DNA of 64,000 bases from Chrysopilus asiliformis (Eukaryota > Arthropoda > Insecta > Diptera > Rhagionidae). A program made the position numbers and the translations under genes. The first letter of the stretch is position 1. Each line of letters opens with the position of its first letter. The stretch lies in the NCBI GenBank assembly GCA_964034945.1, contig OZ035961.1, forward strand, positions 7,236,001-7,300,000. Reading direction: 5' to 3'. The notes below the pieces were generated by a model. That model did no database searches. It saw only the letters and a program-made list of their open reading frames with translations, and was not told the origin of the DNA. Positions 22,701-37,700 of the stretch are shown here, in pieces.

Positions 22701-25700
22701 ATAAACAATAAATAAAAATCATAATAATAAATAAAAATAGAATATTTTTTCATCATTTTATGTATAAAAATTTGTTTTTTCAACTTTGGTATTATCTGAA
22801 TAAAAATAATAATAATTTCACAATAAATACATAAATAGAATGGATATATAGAAGGCTACATACCATTATAACTTGGTGCAGTTACAATTGATTTACCAAC
22901 TGAACCCCGATAGCTTGTTGATCGATCGAACAATTCATCTTCGTAAAATGGCTTCTGATGATCAGTATTTCGTGATGGCGATGCACCAATTGGAGACTCA
23001 TATCTACAAATATATAAATTATCCGAATTTCGAATATTAAAGGCGTTATTAAAAGAATTTCGAGTAAAAATGTATAATGGCAGAACCTCGGTACCCCGAA
23101 TTGCGCATAAACTGAAACAACTCTGTCGATACAAATTACTGTAAAATGAATTTATCTTCTGTAAAATGAATTTATCGTCTGTAAAATCTTGAAAGCTTTA
23201 TAACAGAATCATATGCGAAAAAATTCCAATCAATAAAACTGCATTAAAAAATAATGATAGATTTTTAACCCTCATACTGTCCTCGGGTCATTTCTGACCC
23301 AAATTCGATTTTAATTAAAAGTATCTTCTCAACTACATGAACAATGTTTGTATGGTGTAGGCTCTGTGAACAAATTTCTTTTGAATACCGAAAACAATAA
23401 TCTATTTGTTCATATTTTAATCCATTGAAGAGCACTGTAGTCTTCATGGGTCATAATGGGTCATTTTTGACCCACGAAGACATCATACGTTATTTTTCTT
23501 AAGGACAGTATGAGAGTTAATCACTTTTTTCTACCGACATCAACTTTATAATGAAATGGGTCGCAGTGAAAATTTTTTTTACGAGAAGCACGATGCAGGC
23601 AAACCATTTTTGGGTCCAAAGTTTTACTGAGTTTTTTTTTCTCTAATTTCCCATCACTCGACTCTGATTGAAAATCGTTGAACTTTCGCTTCCTTTTTTA
23701 AAAATAAAGCCTTACAAAAACCGAAACGCTGTTCATAAAACTAAAGAATATTAAAAATTCAATGGATTTTTTAAGGCTAAACGTTTTAGACAAGAAAAAA
23801 CGGTGTTAGAAATTATCTTTAAATTTCGAAAAGCATGTCTGATATTAGTAACATAATTACCCCGTCAACTATTTTGTGCGACCCTTAAAAACTAAAAAAA
23901 AATCTTGTTAAATCTGCTTTCGGCTACCGAAAATTGAAAGACATTTTAAAAACATTGAGGCTTCTCCATCTCGCGAGGTCTTGTACCACTTGTTACGCAT
24001 TTGCAAGCTTCCGATGTTCTAAAACTCATTTAACCCTCCAAATTTATTTATAACTGTTATTTTACCTTAATCTATATACAGGCTCCTTAGCAGCTGATGG
24101 AGTACGTGAGGCATTTCTAGGATCTAAATTATGTTGCTTCCATTTTCTGTATTTAGCATGCTCTTTAAGATCTTTAAGAATGACAGAACCAATTCCAGAA
24201 TTTAATTTCGTTAATTCCTCCTCTTCTTTCTTTAATCGGCTAAAAATTTAACAAAAGTTAAAGGTTTTCTTTGTGTTGACTTGGAAAAGAATGGATAATA
24301 ATCAAAAAAATCTTTGAAAAAAAAACTTAAAAACAATATTCGGTCCATTCTTTCGATAGAGCAAAACAATAAATTGTAAATAATAAAATTAAAAAATAGT
24401 TTACAGGTCTTCTTCAGCTTGTTTTTTCGAATCGACTTCGTCTTCGTCATCGGAGCCAGGAACACCCTTATAGTTGTCCGAGTATCTTCGTCTTCGTTCG
24501 GGATCGGTATATGGATATGGTGGTGCTGGGAAATCATCACGTTCAATTTTTGGTTTCTCGCCCGGTAGTGGTTTTTTAGCAGCTGGGAAGTGTGACAGCT
24601 CGATTGGTTCCTCATTATTCATAGCTGGACTCTTTGGTCGTGGCGTTTCCGAACGAATGCTGTCGACAAGCACCTTCATAGCGCTCTTATTGCGTGACGG
24701 TGGCCGGGATGATGGCCGACTGCCACCTCCGCCAGCCATAGCTGGCCTATGGAAGTGTGGCGATACAGGGGCCTTGTCATATGGATCAATTGGCTTCTTC
24801 AAATAGTGCGGTTCATCAGTTAAGTAGCTGTATGTGTAAATGCGTGCTATATCTTCATAGCCATATCCTGGGCGGCCGTATTCACGTAGAATTAATCCTG
24901 GGCTAACGGTACGGTACTAAAATTTTAAGAAAACCATCATCAAAAAAAAATATTACTTGCAGTAAGCGGTATGTGGGTCAGATTAATAATAATCCTCGAG
25001 TTTTAGTTATTTCATTTGGCACTTAATTTTGTTTGGCTCATGGAACTATTTTGAAATTAAGTTAAAACCAAAAACTAAAGAATCTAATTAAACATTACTA
25101 AAAAAAATTACTAAATGAAAAAAAAATATGACTTTATAATTGAAAAATAATTTTTTGACTCAAAAGATTTACATTTAATCAAATCACAAACTAATTTTTT
25201 TCAAATCTAATAAAAAAAATACTTCTATGACAAATATAATTAGTAATGGGGGTTGGTTGGTTATGATTTAGTTCGCAGTGGATTTTTTTTGTTAAAAAAA
25301 AATTTGGGGCTGTCCGTAAAATAAATTACACTGATTTTAGGCTTTTCGAACTCCCTGCCCACTCGCCACATTTTTCACGATTTTAATCCGCCGTCACATC
25401 CCCATTCCCTAAAAGTGTATCGTATTTTATGGACAGCCTATAAACAATTTTTTTCTAGTTTAGCGAAAAAAAGGGGTGCATATTTTGACATAGTTTTGGT
25501 ATTTGGCGTGAATTGAAGGGGCAGCTTTTTTTTGTTAATTTAGCAAATTCATAGAGCAACAGCTGAGAATAATTCTATTCAGAGAAGGTCATCTTTTAAA
25601 GCGGCGATATTGGATTGGAAATATTTTACATATAAAATTAAAACAGCGATTAATTAGAAAAAAAAACCATTTAGTAAGCGCTTTTAAATGCTTTTTAAAA

Positions 25701-28700
25701 GGGATTTTAGTTTTATTGATTGCCAATTAAAAAAATCGCAACTTCAGCTTCAATTACATTCCGTTCCATAAACGGCTGCACAGCTGCAGGCCTAATTAGA
25801 AGTTGATAATCGATTACACTGGAGCTAGTTTTCTTCCACGAATTTGCTTAGTTATATAAATAGTATTAGATGAGTGCGAATTGGGTGAGTCTGCATGATT
25901 AACATGCATATGCAGGAGAACATCCACCAAGTATTGATAACGACACAGCGACGATATTTATATTTAAAAAAAACGTATTGTGGTAATTAATTGTTTCACA
26001 CTTTTGCAGATGGGATTAGTTTTGAAAATGGCAAAGAGAACGAAGAATTGTTATTGCTTCGCAAGATCATTTGTGCAGAGATGCTGTGGCGAAAATAATT
26101 TAAAAAAAAATACCTTTTTGAGCAGGACAAATTCATTTATTTGTATTCCTACAGACACGCACATAAAAAACCTTTTGAGAATATTCACGCTTCGTTATAA
26201 TTCGTATACGAAGTGTAAAAACATATTTTTCTGGATATTTTGCTGTTGTTTGTATATTTGACAATTTTCACGTATTTTCACATTTACTGATTCAGTAACT
26301 GTGAGTTTTATTGTAAAACTAAAATTTTGTTTACAAAGAGTTAACCTAGCAGATAAAATTTAATGTACATAGCAAAACTCATAGTTGCGGAGCCAGGACT
26401 CAGAAGTAAAAATAAATGCAAAAAAGTAGCCTATTGCGGTTGTTTTATAGAACGTATATTAAAAGGCACTAAAAACTGTATAATCCGAAACAGACGGAGA
26501 CCATGAAAATTCTCCGGCTTCAACAAGTTTATTTACTATGAAAAATGAAAGTATATACTTCACAAAATACATTAAACGTCCGCTCGAGTGAACACAATTA
26601 AAGCACCATCTGTTCATTCTATCGAAATGTTTATTGCATCGAATGTAAGAAATAATAAAACTAGAACTAGGATATCATTTTTTCGAGCTTTTCTTGTTTT
26701 TTGTTTTTTAAATTTTTTGTATATTCCAATTAAAAATGTTATTAGATAATTTAAGCAAATATAATTGTTTCCAGCGCACTCTATGGAAGTAATGTAAGCT
26801 CCATGAGCTTTTCTAGTCAGGAATTGTAATTTCCAAAAAATGATTTTTTAAAAATATGTTCACTTTACTGAACTGTATTAGAATTTTTCACACTTATTTT
26901 AATCTTTAGACCGCCAGGGTAGTCCCGAAGGGTGCAATCTCGGCGACTCCACACAATATGTTGATAAATATGTAACAAATATATAGATATATAATAAATA
27001 TTCGAAACGAAAACCTATGATATTAATGAAAAAATGTTGGTAGTCTAGAGATTAGGGACACAACTAGAAAAAAGGTTTAGCTTCTTATTTTCAGGTAGGC
27101 AAAATCTTAGAAAAATCAAAAATTTTAACTTTATCGAGAAATTGAAGCAATTTGAATTTAAAAACCGCTGTCCGCGCTGAATAAATTCCGTTTTTGATAT
27201 TTTACAAGGGATCCGTAGAGAAATTCCTTCTTAGTCGTCCAATATATAAATTGGAGATCAACAAAAAAAAAACTCCTTGCACGCAAAACCGAGGGGGATT
27301 CCACACCAACCACAGGTACAAGAGAAGTTTTTTTTAAACAACAAAATCATTTGTATGGTAAAATTTAAATCGTTCATACAAACCTTTTTACTTGAATAAA
27401 CAGATCCGGTAATGCTCGGAGTTCTCGATCTCAAAGAAAACTGAAAAAAATTCAAGCGCAAAAATAATAATAAAAAAAAATAAAAGAAAAAAACATCATG
27501 CAGCAAATGAAACGTAAACATTATATGTCAACAAGTCCTAAGAAGCTCTTTCGATAAAGAAATCAATAGAAAAAACATTTTTAACATTATTAAATAGTAA
27601 ATTTAAGATTATAAAAAAGAAGCTCAATAAAAAAAAAGGTGAAGAGTTTCTGTGTCTATTCTGCAATGATGGTTAAGTTTTGTTTCTATCCTACAACATA
27701 CCTGCATCTCACTCAAAGCACTATTACTCATACGATCGCATTCGGTATCGGTGAAATGCCCATTAGTTCCATTTACAATAGCACCGACCTCGGCCGACGG
27801 CCCAGGGCCGCAGCGTGGATGCCAAATTGCGCTTCCCTGCAAGTACATTTCCTCGCCATCGCCGAAAGGATCACCGCATTTTGTGCAGCGGGCGCATGTC
27901 GGATGGAAATGATGATTATCACCAGCCTGTAGCACTTTGCCACTTATATAGCGATTACAGTAGGCGCACTTGACGCCAAACAGTTTTTGGTAACATTTCT
28001 CACAGTATGGGATGCCGTCCTTCCCCATATACTCGCCATTAAGGACACCGCTGCAGTTTTTGCAGCGAAAGCACCAAATATGCCATTGGCGATCGAGAGC
28101 TATCAGAGCTTGACCCTCCTTCAATAGTTCTCCGCATCCGGCACACTCATTCGGATCGAAATCCTTGGTCTTCTCAATGTTGGCAGTTTCCATGTGTCTC
28201 TCAGTTAGCTGCTGATGGGCAGTGGCTTTTGTTGGACTAATTGATGATATTTCACGGACAGGTGAGTGTACAACTGGCTGTTGTTTCTGCATCTGTGAAT
28301 GCGATGTTGATGCGGCTGATGATCGACCTCCACCTCCATGGATTCCACCTGGGGTGGTTGAAGTTGTTGCGACAGTCACTTGGCTTGGACCAACACAGTT
28401 CTCACAGAGAACCTCTTTGCCGGTGTTCGTGACCTTTAAACAAACCAATTTACATTATGTTAATTAGATTATGACAGTAATGATTATCCACAATAGTTTG
28501 TTATCGTACTAAACAATTTAGCAATGGAATTTCTATTTTTGTTTGTTTACATATTAATTTTCAGCATAGATTATTGATGACTTACTTTGCTGCCTGATTG
28601 AAATGGATTTTTGCATTTGCTGCACGTAAAACATTTCTGATGGTAGGTGTTGCCCATCGTGGAGACGACCTCACCCTCAACGTAATTCTTGCAAGCTGCA

Positions 28701-31700
28701 CATTTCGTACCAAAGCGCTTTTGGTAATCGGGTATGCAGTAGTATGATCCATCCTTTGAAAAAAATCCCCCAGTGGCTAATGATTTCTGGCAAGTACAGC
28801 ATTGGAAGCAAACTTTATGGAAGTGCTTGTCCGCAACGCGCAACACTTCCCCGGAACACTTTTTTTGGCATTTAGCGCAATAAATTTTTGTTTTACCTGG
28901 AATAGTCGTGATATAAAAATAGATTTATTATTAATAATAAAAGGGTTATGTTGTTATCAAATATTTTACGCTATTTGACTCGAGGAGAACCAGATATTTG
29001 TGTACCTTCTTCCACCGGTTATTTTGCCGATTCAATTCGAAGAAGATGTTTCGGAATTAACATAAAAACAACTTTCTTTCGCGGTAGCATGGGGAAAGCT
29101 AAAAAGGAAACTTTATTGCCTCGTTTCCCAGAATGGTTGAATTTTTGAACGATTAAATCCAAGTAGGAGAATTAGGGACTGTCCATAACATATGTCACGC
29201 TACGCCCCTCCCCCCCAACACCACCCTCCTACGTCACGTTTTTCGTCATTTTTTTATATAGAGTCTATACTGCCGTCAGACCACCGCAGACCACCTTATT
29301 GTGTTGAATTTTTACAAACTCACAATAACAACCAACTCTATAAAAAAATGAATTCTAAAATTTTCATTTTCCGAATCATTCCAACATGCAATTGTTATAG
29401 ACTATCTGGAATGTCACCGAAAGCCTCATCATCGAAACTATATACTTTCGAAAAATTTCGAGATCGCCCTCCTAATGACTGAATTTACTAGCATTTCAAC
29501 GAATGCATTTATTCATTAAGTATGAATGACCTATGACTCTGTACAAGAATCGCCTAATTGGTTTAATGAATGATAATTGCCAACCGATCTGTTGTTCCTA
29601 TTCGGACACCATTTTACCCCAACAAATGAAGAGCCTACAATTTAAATTACAAATTTCAATTTTTTTTCGACATCAGCAATCACTAGTCTGTGGGAATAGT
29701 ACAACGAAAGACGAAGCTTCGGAGCCCATAAATTATTCGATGTTTATTGAAATTTAGTGCCCTACCCACAGCGTTGATGGTTTAACCTACATCCGGTTGC
29801 AGTACGTCATAAAACATATGTTTGATATTATTTAATGCAATAAAAATGTGTAATTCGATTATTTAATAAATAAAGAATGATTCTTTTAATTGTTGTGTTG
29901 TTTTTAAATTCAATATAAATAAATCATTCAGATTACTGAAGACATTTGCGGTTCTCTATATTGAAATATCTACAAAATTCAGACTAATTCCTTTCTTATG
30001 CGTAGTATAGATGGTATTGCAATCAGTCAGCTTACTGACTAAAGACATCTCTTGCGTTTTCTGTCTGTCAGTCTTCTGTGTACAAGATTTCTCAAAAACT
30101 AATAGAGATAGAGCCATGAAATGGCATGTTTTTTTTATATAGTTCCAGCCAGAGGTTAGGGGAAGACCCTTTAATACCGAAGCACAGCTCAGGATGGTCG
30201 TAAGAACGAAAGAAGATGTCAGTTTATGATCTCCTTGAACTTCTGCGGGCTACAGTCCGGGGGAACACATCGGAAGGTAAATCGTTCCAAAGTCTTGTTG
30301 TTCGCGGAATAAAGGAATTCCTAAACTTTACTGAATTTTGGGTCCTGGAATGTGACGATCCTATCGACTTTTGGTGGAAATCCGTTAACCGGAAGTAACC
30401 AAAATGGCGGCTTTTTAGAAATCGCAATTTAGTGTTTTGTTATTTGCTCCGAAACTACGCGGTTTCAAGTAATTTATGTATAACAAAAGTTAGAAACAAT
30501 AAAATTTTCTACATCTTTGTCTTTCACTAGAACTCTGTATCTCAAGCTGTTATCGAGATATACCGTTATTTAAAAAACAATCCGTTTTTTGCGATAATCT
30601 TGAAAAATACCGGGGTTTTGATAGTTCAATATATGAGGAGAATTGAAGAGACTAATATTGGTCACAATTTCGTCTATTGCCGCTATCCGCTATCTTTTAC
30701 CGTTATCGAGATACTAGCTTGCATACCCGTCGTTTCCGGGTTAAGTTTTTTCAATTTTTTTGACGGTCTATGTTGGAGCTAAACTTCAGGCCAATCGGCT
30801 CGGTAGTTTCCCCGCGAAAGGGCAACATAGAAGAAGAGCTAAGTTTCGAGATCACTTTACCCCCTCCCCTTACTCCCCCACCTCTCGGGCTACTTTTTAA
30901 CGGATTTATGTTGGGGGTGGACCCCCGACGAACATCTATGCCAAATTTCAGGCAAATCGGTTCAGTAGTTTCCCCGCGAAAGAGTAACATACCGCAAAAA
31001 CTAAATTTCGAAATAACTTAACCCCCTCTCCTTACTCCCCCCACCCCTCGCGTTACTTTTCCGTATGCCTATGTTGGAACCAGAACTACCACAGACACTC
31101 ATGTCAAATTTCACGTCAATCGGTTCAGCCGTTTTTGCGTGAAAGAGGAACAGACAGACAGACAGACACCAACTCATTTTTATATATTAGTATGATTATC
31201 ATTAAAAATTAAAACAATATATTTTTGCAAATTGCTCGTAAACTAACAGTTTTTCCAAAAAAAAAAACAGTAAATGGCAGAATTCAAGGTACTAAAATTT
31301 ACTGCATTATCGTAAATCGATATCCTTAACCGTTATCGAGATATTTCAGATTTTGTAAAACAAAAATTCATATTTTTATGTACACTAATATTTTATTCGT
31401 CTGATAAATTGTGCAGAAACGTAGATTTTGTATAAGAAAGTCAAGTGCTGTTCACATCAAATATTTTTTTTCTCAAGAAATCGATAATTTGAACAATTGA
31501 AAGATTTAATCAATAGTTGAATGATAATCGAATCGTTAACAACGGAAGATTAACAAAAAAACTTGCGAAATTATTGGCTATGGCTCCTTAAAAAGCCAGA
31601 CAAAACAAACAGCTTTAGTTCGGCATTATTTTAAATCGTGTCAGAAATGTTTCTTTTGTATATAAAATTAAAAAAAAAGAGCGAATCATAAAAACCTCAT

Positions 31701-34700
31701 TGCAACAATTTGAACCCTTCGAATATTGAACGCACGCCCAGTTCTTTAGAAACATTTTATGGTCATTGTTTTAACCAGATTTCCTCCCTTACGAATGTGT
31801 ATCAAAACATATCAAAGTGTAACACACGCTCTCTCGCCAAGTCCATGCATATCCGATTACATGGCATTCATTCTGCATTAAAAGAGCGACACCGGCATGA
31901 AGATTGACCCCCTTCTCCGGCTATGGATTTATTTTTTTAAATTGTTCCCTTCCTTCTTTATAGACGACTCCTCTCATAATAATCTCAAGGCAATATTTTC
32001 AACTTGTGAAGATTTTTTCTTCCACCGCGGATTATTTCAAACAAGATAAACAAAAGTGAAATATACAATTTGAGAAATTCTTATAAACTTCATTGGAGAA
32101 GGACAGGCCACAACAGATTAGAATTTCTTCTTACGATGTGATATTTAATAGCTTTTCGTTTTCTTTTTGCACTTCACTCTTGGTTTGTGTATGAGAAGAA
32201 ACCTTATAACGGCTCTAATTAATTAACTTTGTTTCATGTCTCCACAGTTCATAAATAAAATCGTAAATGTAAATGTTCCCACCATAAAAACGATCCTTTG
32301 TTTTACATTTATGGAGTTCTTTTCTATTGCCTTCCTTGCCCCTTAAGGCACGGAAAAGAATATTCCATTGAACGTACATACAAGTAAAGTTTGGAAAACT
32401 ACCAAAAGATACCAAGACCGGCTAATGAACTGCGAACGGATGCGTGAATTCCACCTGTATTACGTGTTATGCAGTAAAAGTGCACTCGCCGCCCCAGTCA
32501 ATAATCTTCAGCCAGCTAGCATGCCTAGAAATAGGGAAATCAATTAAATTCGTCTAACATGGGAATATACCACAGGTAAACATTCTGTTAATAGTTTATT
32601 GTTTGTGGCAATGAAGAACCCCTTAATAGGAGAAAAAAGCTTTCATTTTTGAATTGGAATTCATCTCGTGCTCAAATTCTTACGGTTTTCAAGTTGAATA
32701 AATTTTAATTACTAAACAAATTCTAATCGATTGAAATTTTTATCATGCATGGAATAGGGAGACCTCTTCAATTCTTGTCCTAAATAAAACCTGACACAGT
32801 TGCGTTTAATTATAAAATATAAAATAAAATTGGTTTTCCCGTGGGACGGACGGACAAAAACCGTGACTGCAAAATTTTCTACAATTTGAAAAGTAGGTGA
32901 AAAGCATTTAGCAACTTTTTTTGTTTGTTTGTCCGTATATCTCTATAGGTAGGTGCAAAGCAAATTACTGCTTCACATGAAACATTTTTACCACATGTGA
33001 TAACACAAAAGCCAAGCTTCCGTTATTATAAAGGAATTTAAATCTTTCTGTGGCAATCAATTGTCTAGCAACAACTGAATTTTCTGTAACCTCAGCATTG
33101 ACACCGCAACGATTTCGACTTGATGAATTCATTTGAAAGGTAAAAGAAAGAAAATTCTAGAAAATCCGAGTTCAATTTAAAATCTATTCACAAAAGACGA
33201 ATATCAGGTGCCATTGACTTTATAAATTCTTTCGAAATCGTCGGATTCGCTGATATTTTTAAGGTGTAAATTTTTATAATCCAGATAACATTATCACAAT
33301 CGTGACTAATGCGAGCAAAAGTTCAAAATAAAATGATTTTAATCTCAGTAACAGAAATAGTATAGTAGACAAATCGCCACACCTATGACCAGAAGCCCTA
33401 AATACTCAAGTTGATCTTTTTCACGTGCGAAAATTGTTTAAATCTTCGAGAGTAAAACGACACAAAGTCAAATGTGCAGGAGAGCGATTTAAATTTGATT
33501 CATTCTAATAGCTCTATATAAGAGATAATGCTCTTTAAATTGCCGTAACTTCTTCAGTTTTTGAGATAGGACCCAAATTAAAGTACCATTGGGAAGAGTA
33601 TAAAAATCTGTATCAGAAACTATTAAGGTGCCGCTCCACATGAGAGTAAATACGCGAGTAACTCTCAAAAACTCTCGAGAGTTACTCGCAGGAGGTTGTC
33701 CATTTGAGAGTTAATTTCGGCGATTTTTCTAACGCTACTAGCGAAATCGAACTGCTAGCTTCTAGCGTTCTCGAGGGTTACTAGCGAAATTCAAACGCTG
33801 TTCGTATCTGGCGAGCTACTCTCCGAGAGTTCAGTGGAGGCGTGTCCACTATAGAGTCGAATCACTTTTGACAGTTCGCAGAAACTAGCTCGCGAGTTTT
33901 TGTGAGTTTCTGGGAGCGACTCTCAGAGACGTGTCCATTTGCGAGTAGCTGCTATCGAGAGGTTCTCGCCGGCCTTTACTCTCATGTCGACCGGCACCTT
34001 TAAAAACTAGATTTTGGAAAAAAACTGGACAAATAGTGCTGTTTATCTTCGAGCACAGATCTATGAAAAGTGATTGACGGTAAGCGCTTTCTTGCGTAGC
34101 GATTAAAGTTTTAATTGAAATGTTATCAGTTTCTTTTAAGCTGTTTGCGAATGTAAAAATATTCGCCTGTCATTTATTTCAGCTGAAAAATGAAAAAAGA
34201 AATAATTTTTCGAGCGAAAAAATGTCAATTTTTAAAGCCAAATTTTTTATTGTTATTTTTGTCTACGAACTTAATATTTCTCTGCTGCCATTTTCACAGA
34301 TAAGTTTTCTTTATGCGAAAAGTTTCGTTATCATTGTTTTATATATCAGTTTTCTCATATTAGGGAATTTTTTGTTACTTGGAATATTGTCTGGTAATTA
34401 GGAACCATTTGTGGAAGAAAACAAGGTATATCTCACTTTCTTGGCAAAGTATACAAAAAAAACCACGCAAAAAACGTCACACATTTATGGGGAGGGGGTT
34501 GTCCCAGATCTACTCCGCTTCATCAGAAGCTCCAAATGGTTCGAGTTATAGGGAATTGGATCGTTACGATTCGGGTGAGATCACAATGGGTCATTTCTGG
34601 CCTAAGTGTGCCTTTTGGTAGCCACTCCAACCGAACCTAACCTATGGAAAGGGCAGAGCCGTATTAACAAGTTTGAGCGCCCTGGGCTAAATAAAATTTT

Positions 34701-37700
34701 GCACCCTTACATAGTTTTATTGTAAAAATTCAAATTTATTTTTTTAAATATTCTTTAATTCAAAACACAGTACTAACTTAAATTACAGATACGCTAAATA
34801 TAAAGAAAATTAAAAAAAAAGCAATCAAAATTTCATCGCCTCGGATCGATGGCGCCCCTGGGCTGTAGCCCAATTAGCCCTATGGTTAATTGGGCCTTGG
34901 GGGAGGGGGTACACGGTAGAGTGACGGCAGTATTAATTTTATACAAAAAAATGGAAAAAAACGTCATGAAGGAGAAGGGGGTGAGTGCCGGGGGTATAAA
35001 AGGCGGAAATTAACGTGACAATAGAAGGAGGATTAAAGGGTCAAAATTAGCATGACGATGGCTTGATAGTTTTCTAAACTCGGACCTCAATAAGTCAAAC
35101 CTGATGGGCACAAATGATAGGTCCAGTACAAATCTCTAGGTTAATTTTTTCCCAAAAATTCAAACCCCGAGAGATCCGGCCTTAATGGGTTAAGGGATTT
35201 AAGATATCGATACTCGAGTAATCAAGGCGCGTTTTAAAAAAAAAACCATTTTAGAATTCTGCTTAGTCTGCCTGAATGTTTGTTTCAGCGTTTCGCGGAA
35301 ATTGCTGAACCGATTTCAATGAAATTTTACACATGGATAGAAATATTGACAGAACAAAGTATAAAGGTGCCGGTTCACATGAGAGTAAATACGCGAGTAA
35401 CTCTCAAAAACTCTCGAGAGTTACTGACAGGAGGTTGTCCATTTGAGAGTAAATTTGCGCGATTTTTCGGATTGCGAGACCAATATATTGATTTTTTTGA
35501 CATCTTGATTTGGCGAGTTCTCGAGAGCGACTCGCAAAATTCAAACGCCGTTCGTATCTGGCGAGTTACTCTCCGAGAGTTCAGTGGAGGCGCGTCCACT
35601 ATAGAGTCGAATCACTTTTGATTTGACAGCTCGCAGAAACTAGCTCGCGAGTTTTTTGCGAGTGACTCTCAGAGACGTGTCCATTTGTGAGTTGTTATCG
35701 AGAGCTTCTCGCCGGCATTTACTCTCATGTGGCGCGGCACCTTAAAATACTTAAAATCGATATCCTCCCTTTTGTGAGATACCTCTCGCTTGAATCGTTG
35801 GGATGCTGTTTTGAGAGTTGGATAAAGAATGTCACGGGAAAGATTTTGCCATTGAAAATTCTATCCCTTCCCCTACTATCTCTGGGATCTTTGGTGAGAT
35901 TTTGATACGGTCTTCATCATAAGGAAGGTTCTGTTTCAAATAAATTCCCCTCCAACAAAACTCTACCAATTTCATCCCCCTTAACAGTCTTTCCAGTTAT
36001 TTTCATACCAAAAACTTTTAAAATTAGATTATAAAAAAATCTTTTCTATACTTCAGTCGTTTTTTCAGACTTTTAGCCCTTTTTTAGAGAATTCTATGCG
36101 ATTTTCTCTAAAAATCATATATTTTTTCCTCATAGTTTTTTAGAAGAACCTTGTAGTCAACACTATTTGTGATAATCTCACTGTAGTCATTTAAATTTTC
36201 CCCTCTTTTCGAAAAAGAAATCTCAAAAAAAAAAACACAAATATTTTAAGTTTGACTTCTACATTATCAGAAAATTTATTAAAAGCTCAATGAATCATTT
36301 TTTCTCAGTTCGAGTGCTTAATTTTAGAAGAAAAACCTAACTTTAAATTGCTGCTGTTATCTATTTGTGTCAATTACTTGCGTCAGTCGCTATGACCGCC
36401 CAAAACTATGAGATTATAATTTTAAATTCTACAATTTTAAATTCAAACCATTTCCAATTGAATCGAATGAATTATTTTACAAAATGCACAACTTTTACTT
36501 CAAAAAACATGAAAACAAATTCTGTAATCAATGCCATCGGCGACAAATGAAAACGGACCAAAAACTTATAATTATTCGCAGCAATCATTAAAATTTTGAA
36601 AAGCCAAATGATGACTTGTTTGAATTTCTATGATCGAAATTAGCGCATTGGCCCAAATTTTACCAATTTTTTCGCACAATAAAAACATTAGAGCAATAAT
36701 GAAAGCGGGCAATTCATTTGCCACGTTCATAGCGAGATTGCTTTCTATAGCAATGCAATAAGATTGGCTGGCATTTTGGTTGATCTCGACTCGACATTCC
36801 TCACATCATGATAGCTGGCTGCTGCAAAAAATGTAAAAAGTAAAACGTCCAGAAAGAAAAAAAAAACTTCCAGCAGCAAAGCAGAGGTTATTAAATAATT
36901 TCGTTTAAAAAATGTTGACCTTCGGCATATGGCATTAAACATTTTTTATGGTCTACTAGACCAATCTTTGTCCGAGACATTCAAGTTTTTCTAGATTCAA
37001 ATCATAATCAAATAAACATTCTGACTCGCAGTTTAGCTGTTTTGGCTCGAATTTTTGCTCTGATCTGGAGCGCGTTCGTCGACGCATTGATAGTCGTAGT
37101 CGTAGCTAGCAATAGCTAATGACGTCAATCTGTCATAGCTCGCCGTAGTCAACTATAGTCATGTGCACCACGAACGACCATAGTCATAGTCGTAGTTGCT
37201 TTTCGTTTGACAGCTCACACACACACTGAAGAATGAACAAAAACCCCAATTTTTGAAAACATATCGTTATTAATTTTCATCTGCGTAAATAATTTCATGT
37301 CCATTTTCCTTTTTCTGTTCCTAAAAACTGAACTCAGGCGGGAATTTTGACATTTATATGTCAATCATGATTTACACACTGTCTATGTGTGTGTTAGCTA
37401 CGCTTGACTATTTCTAACTCTGCTCACCGAGCATAGTCAGAAATAGTCAACTACCGTAGTCGACTATTGGCATCCACGAACGACCAGAGCTGTAGCTACG
37501 TAGCCAGCTACGGCGTTCACGAACGACCGATAGTCACAAATAGTCAACTATAGCTGACTATTTTGCAACGGCGAACGCGCTCCTGATGTGGTATGTTTTT
37601 TTTGTCAGCGTTAAACATTAGTCACGATGACGGTTTTGTAAGAATGGGTCAGGAAATGTATTTTATTTGTATGCAAATAGTTGGAGGTGTTTGCAAATAG

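Noticed and set aside
24474..24806. 110-residue plus-strand open frame
   Set aside because: Antisense to a well-supported Unc-115 exon.
35280..35621. 113-residue open frame
   Set aside because: Lies across the palindromic Harbinger-like MITE; the mirror frame on the other strand is equally open.
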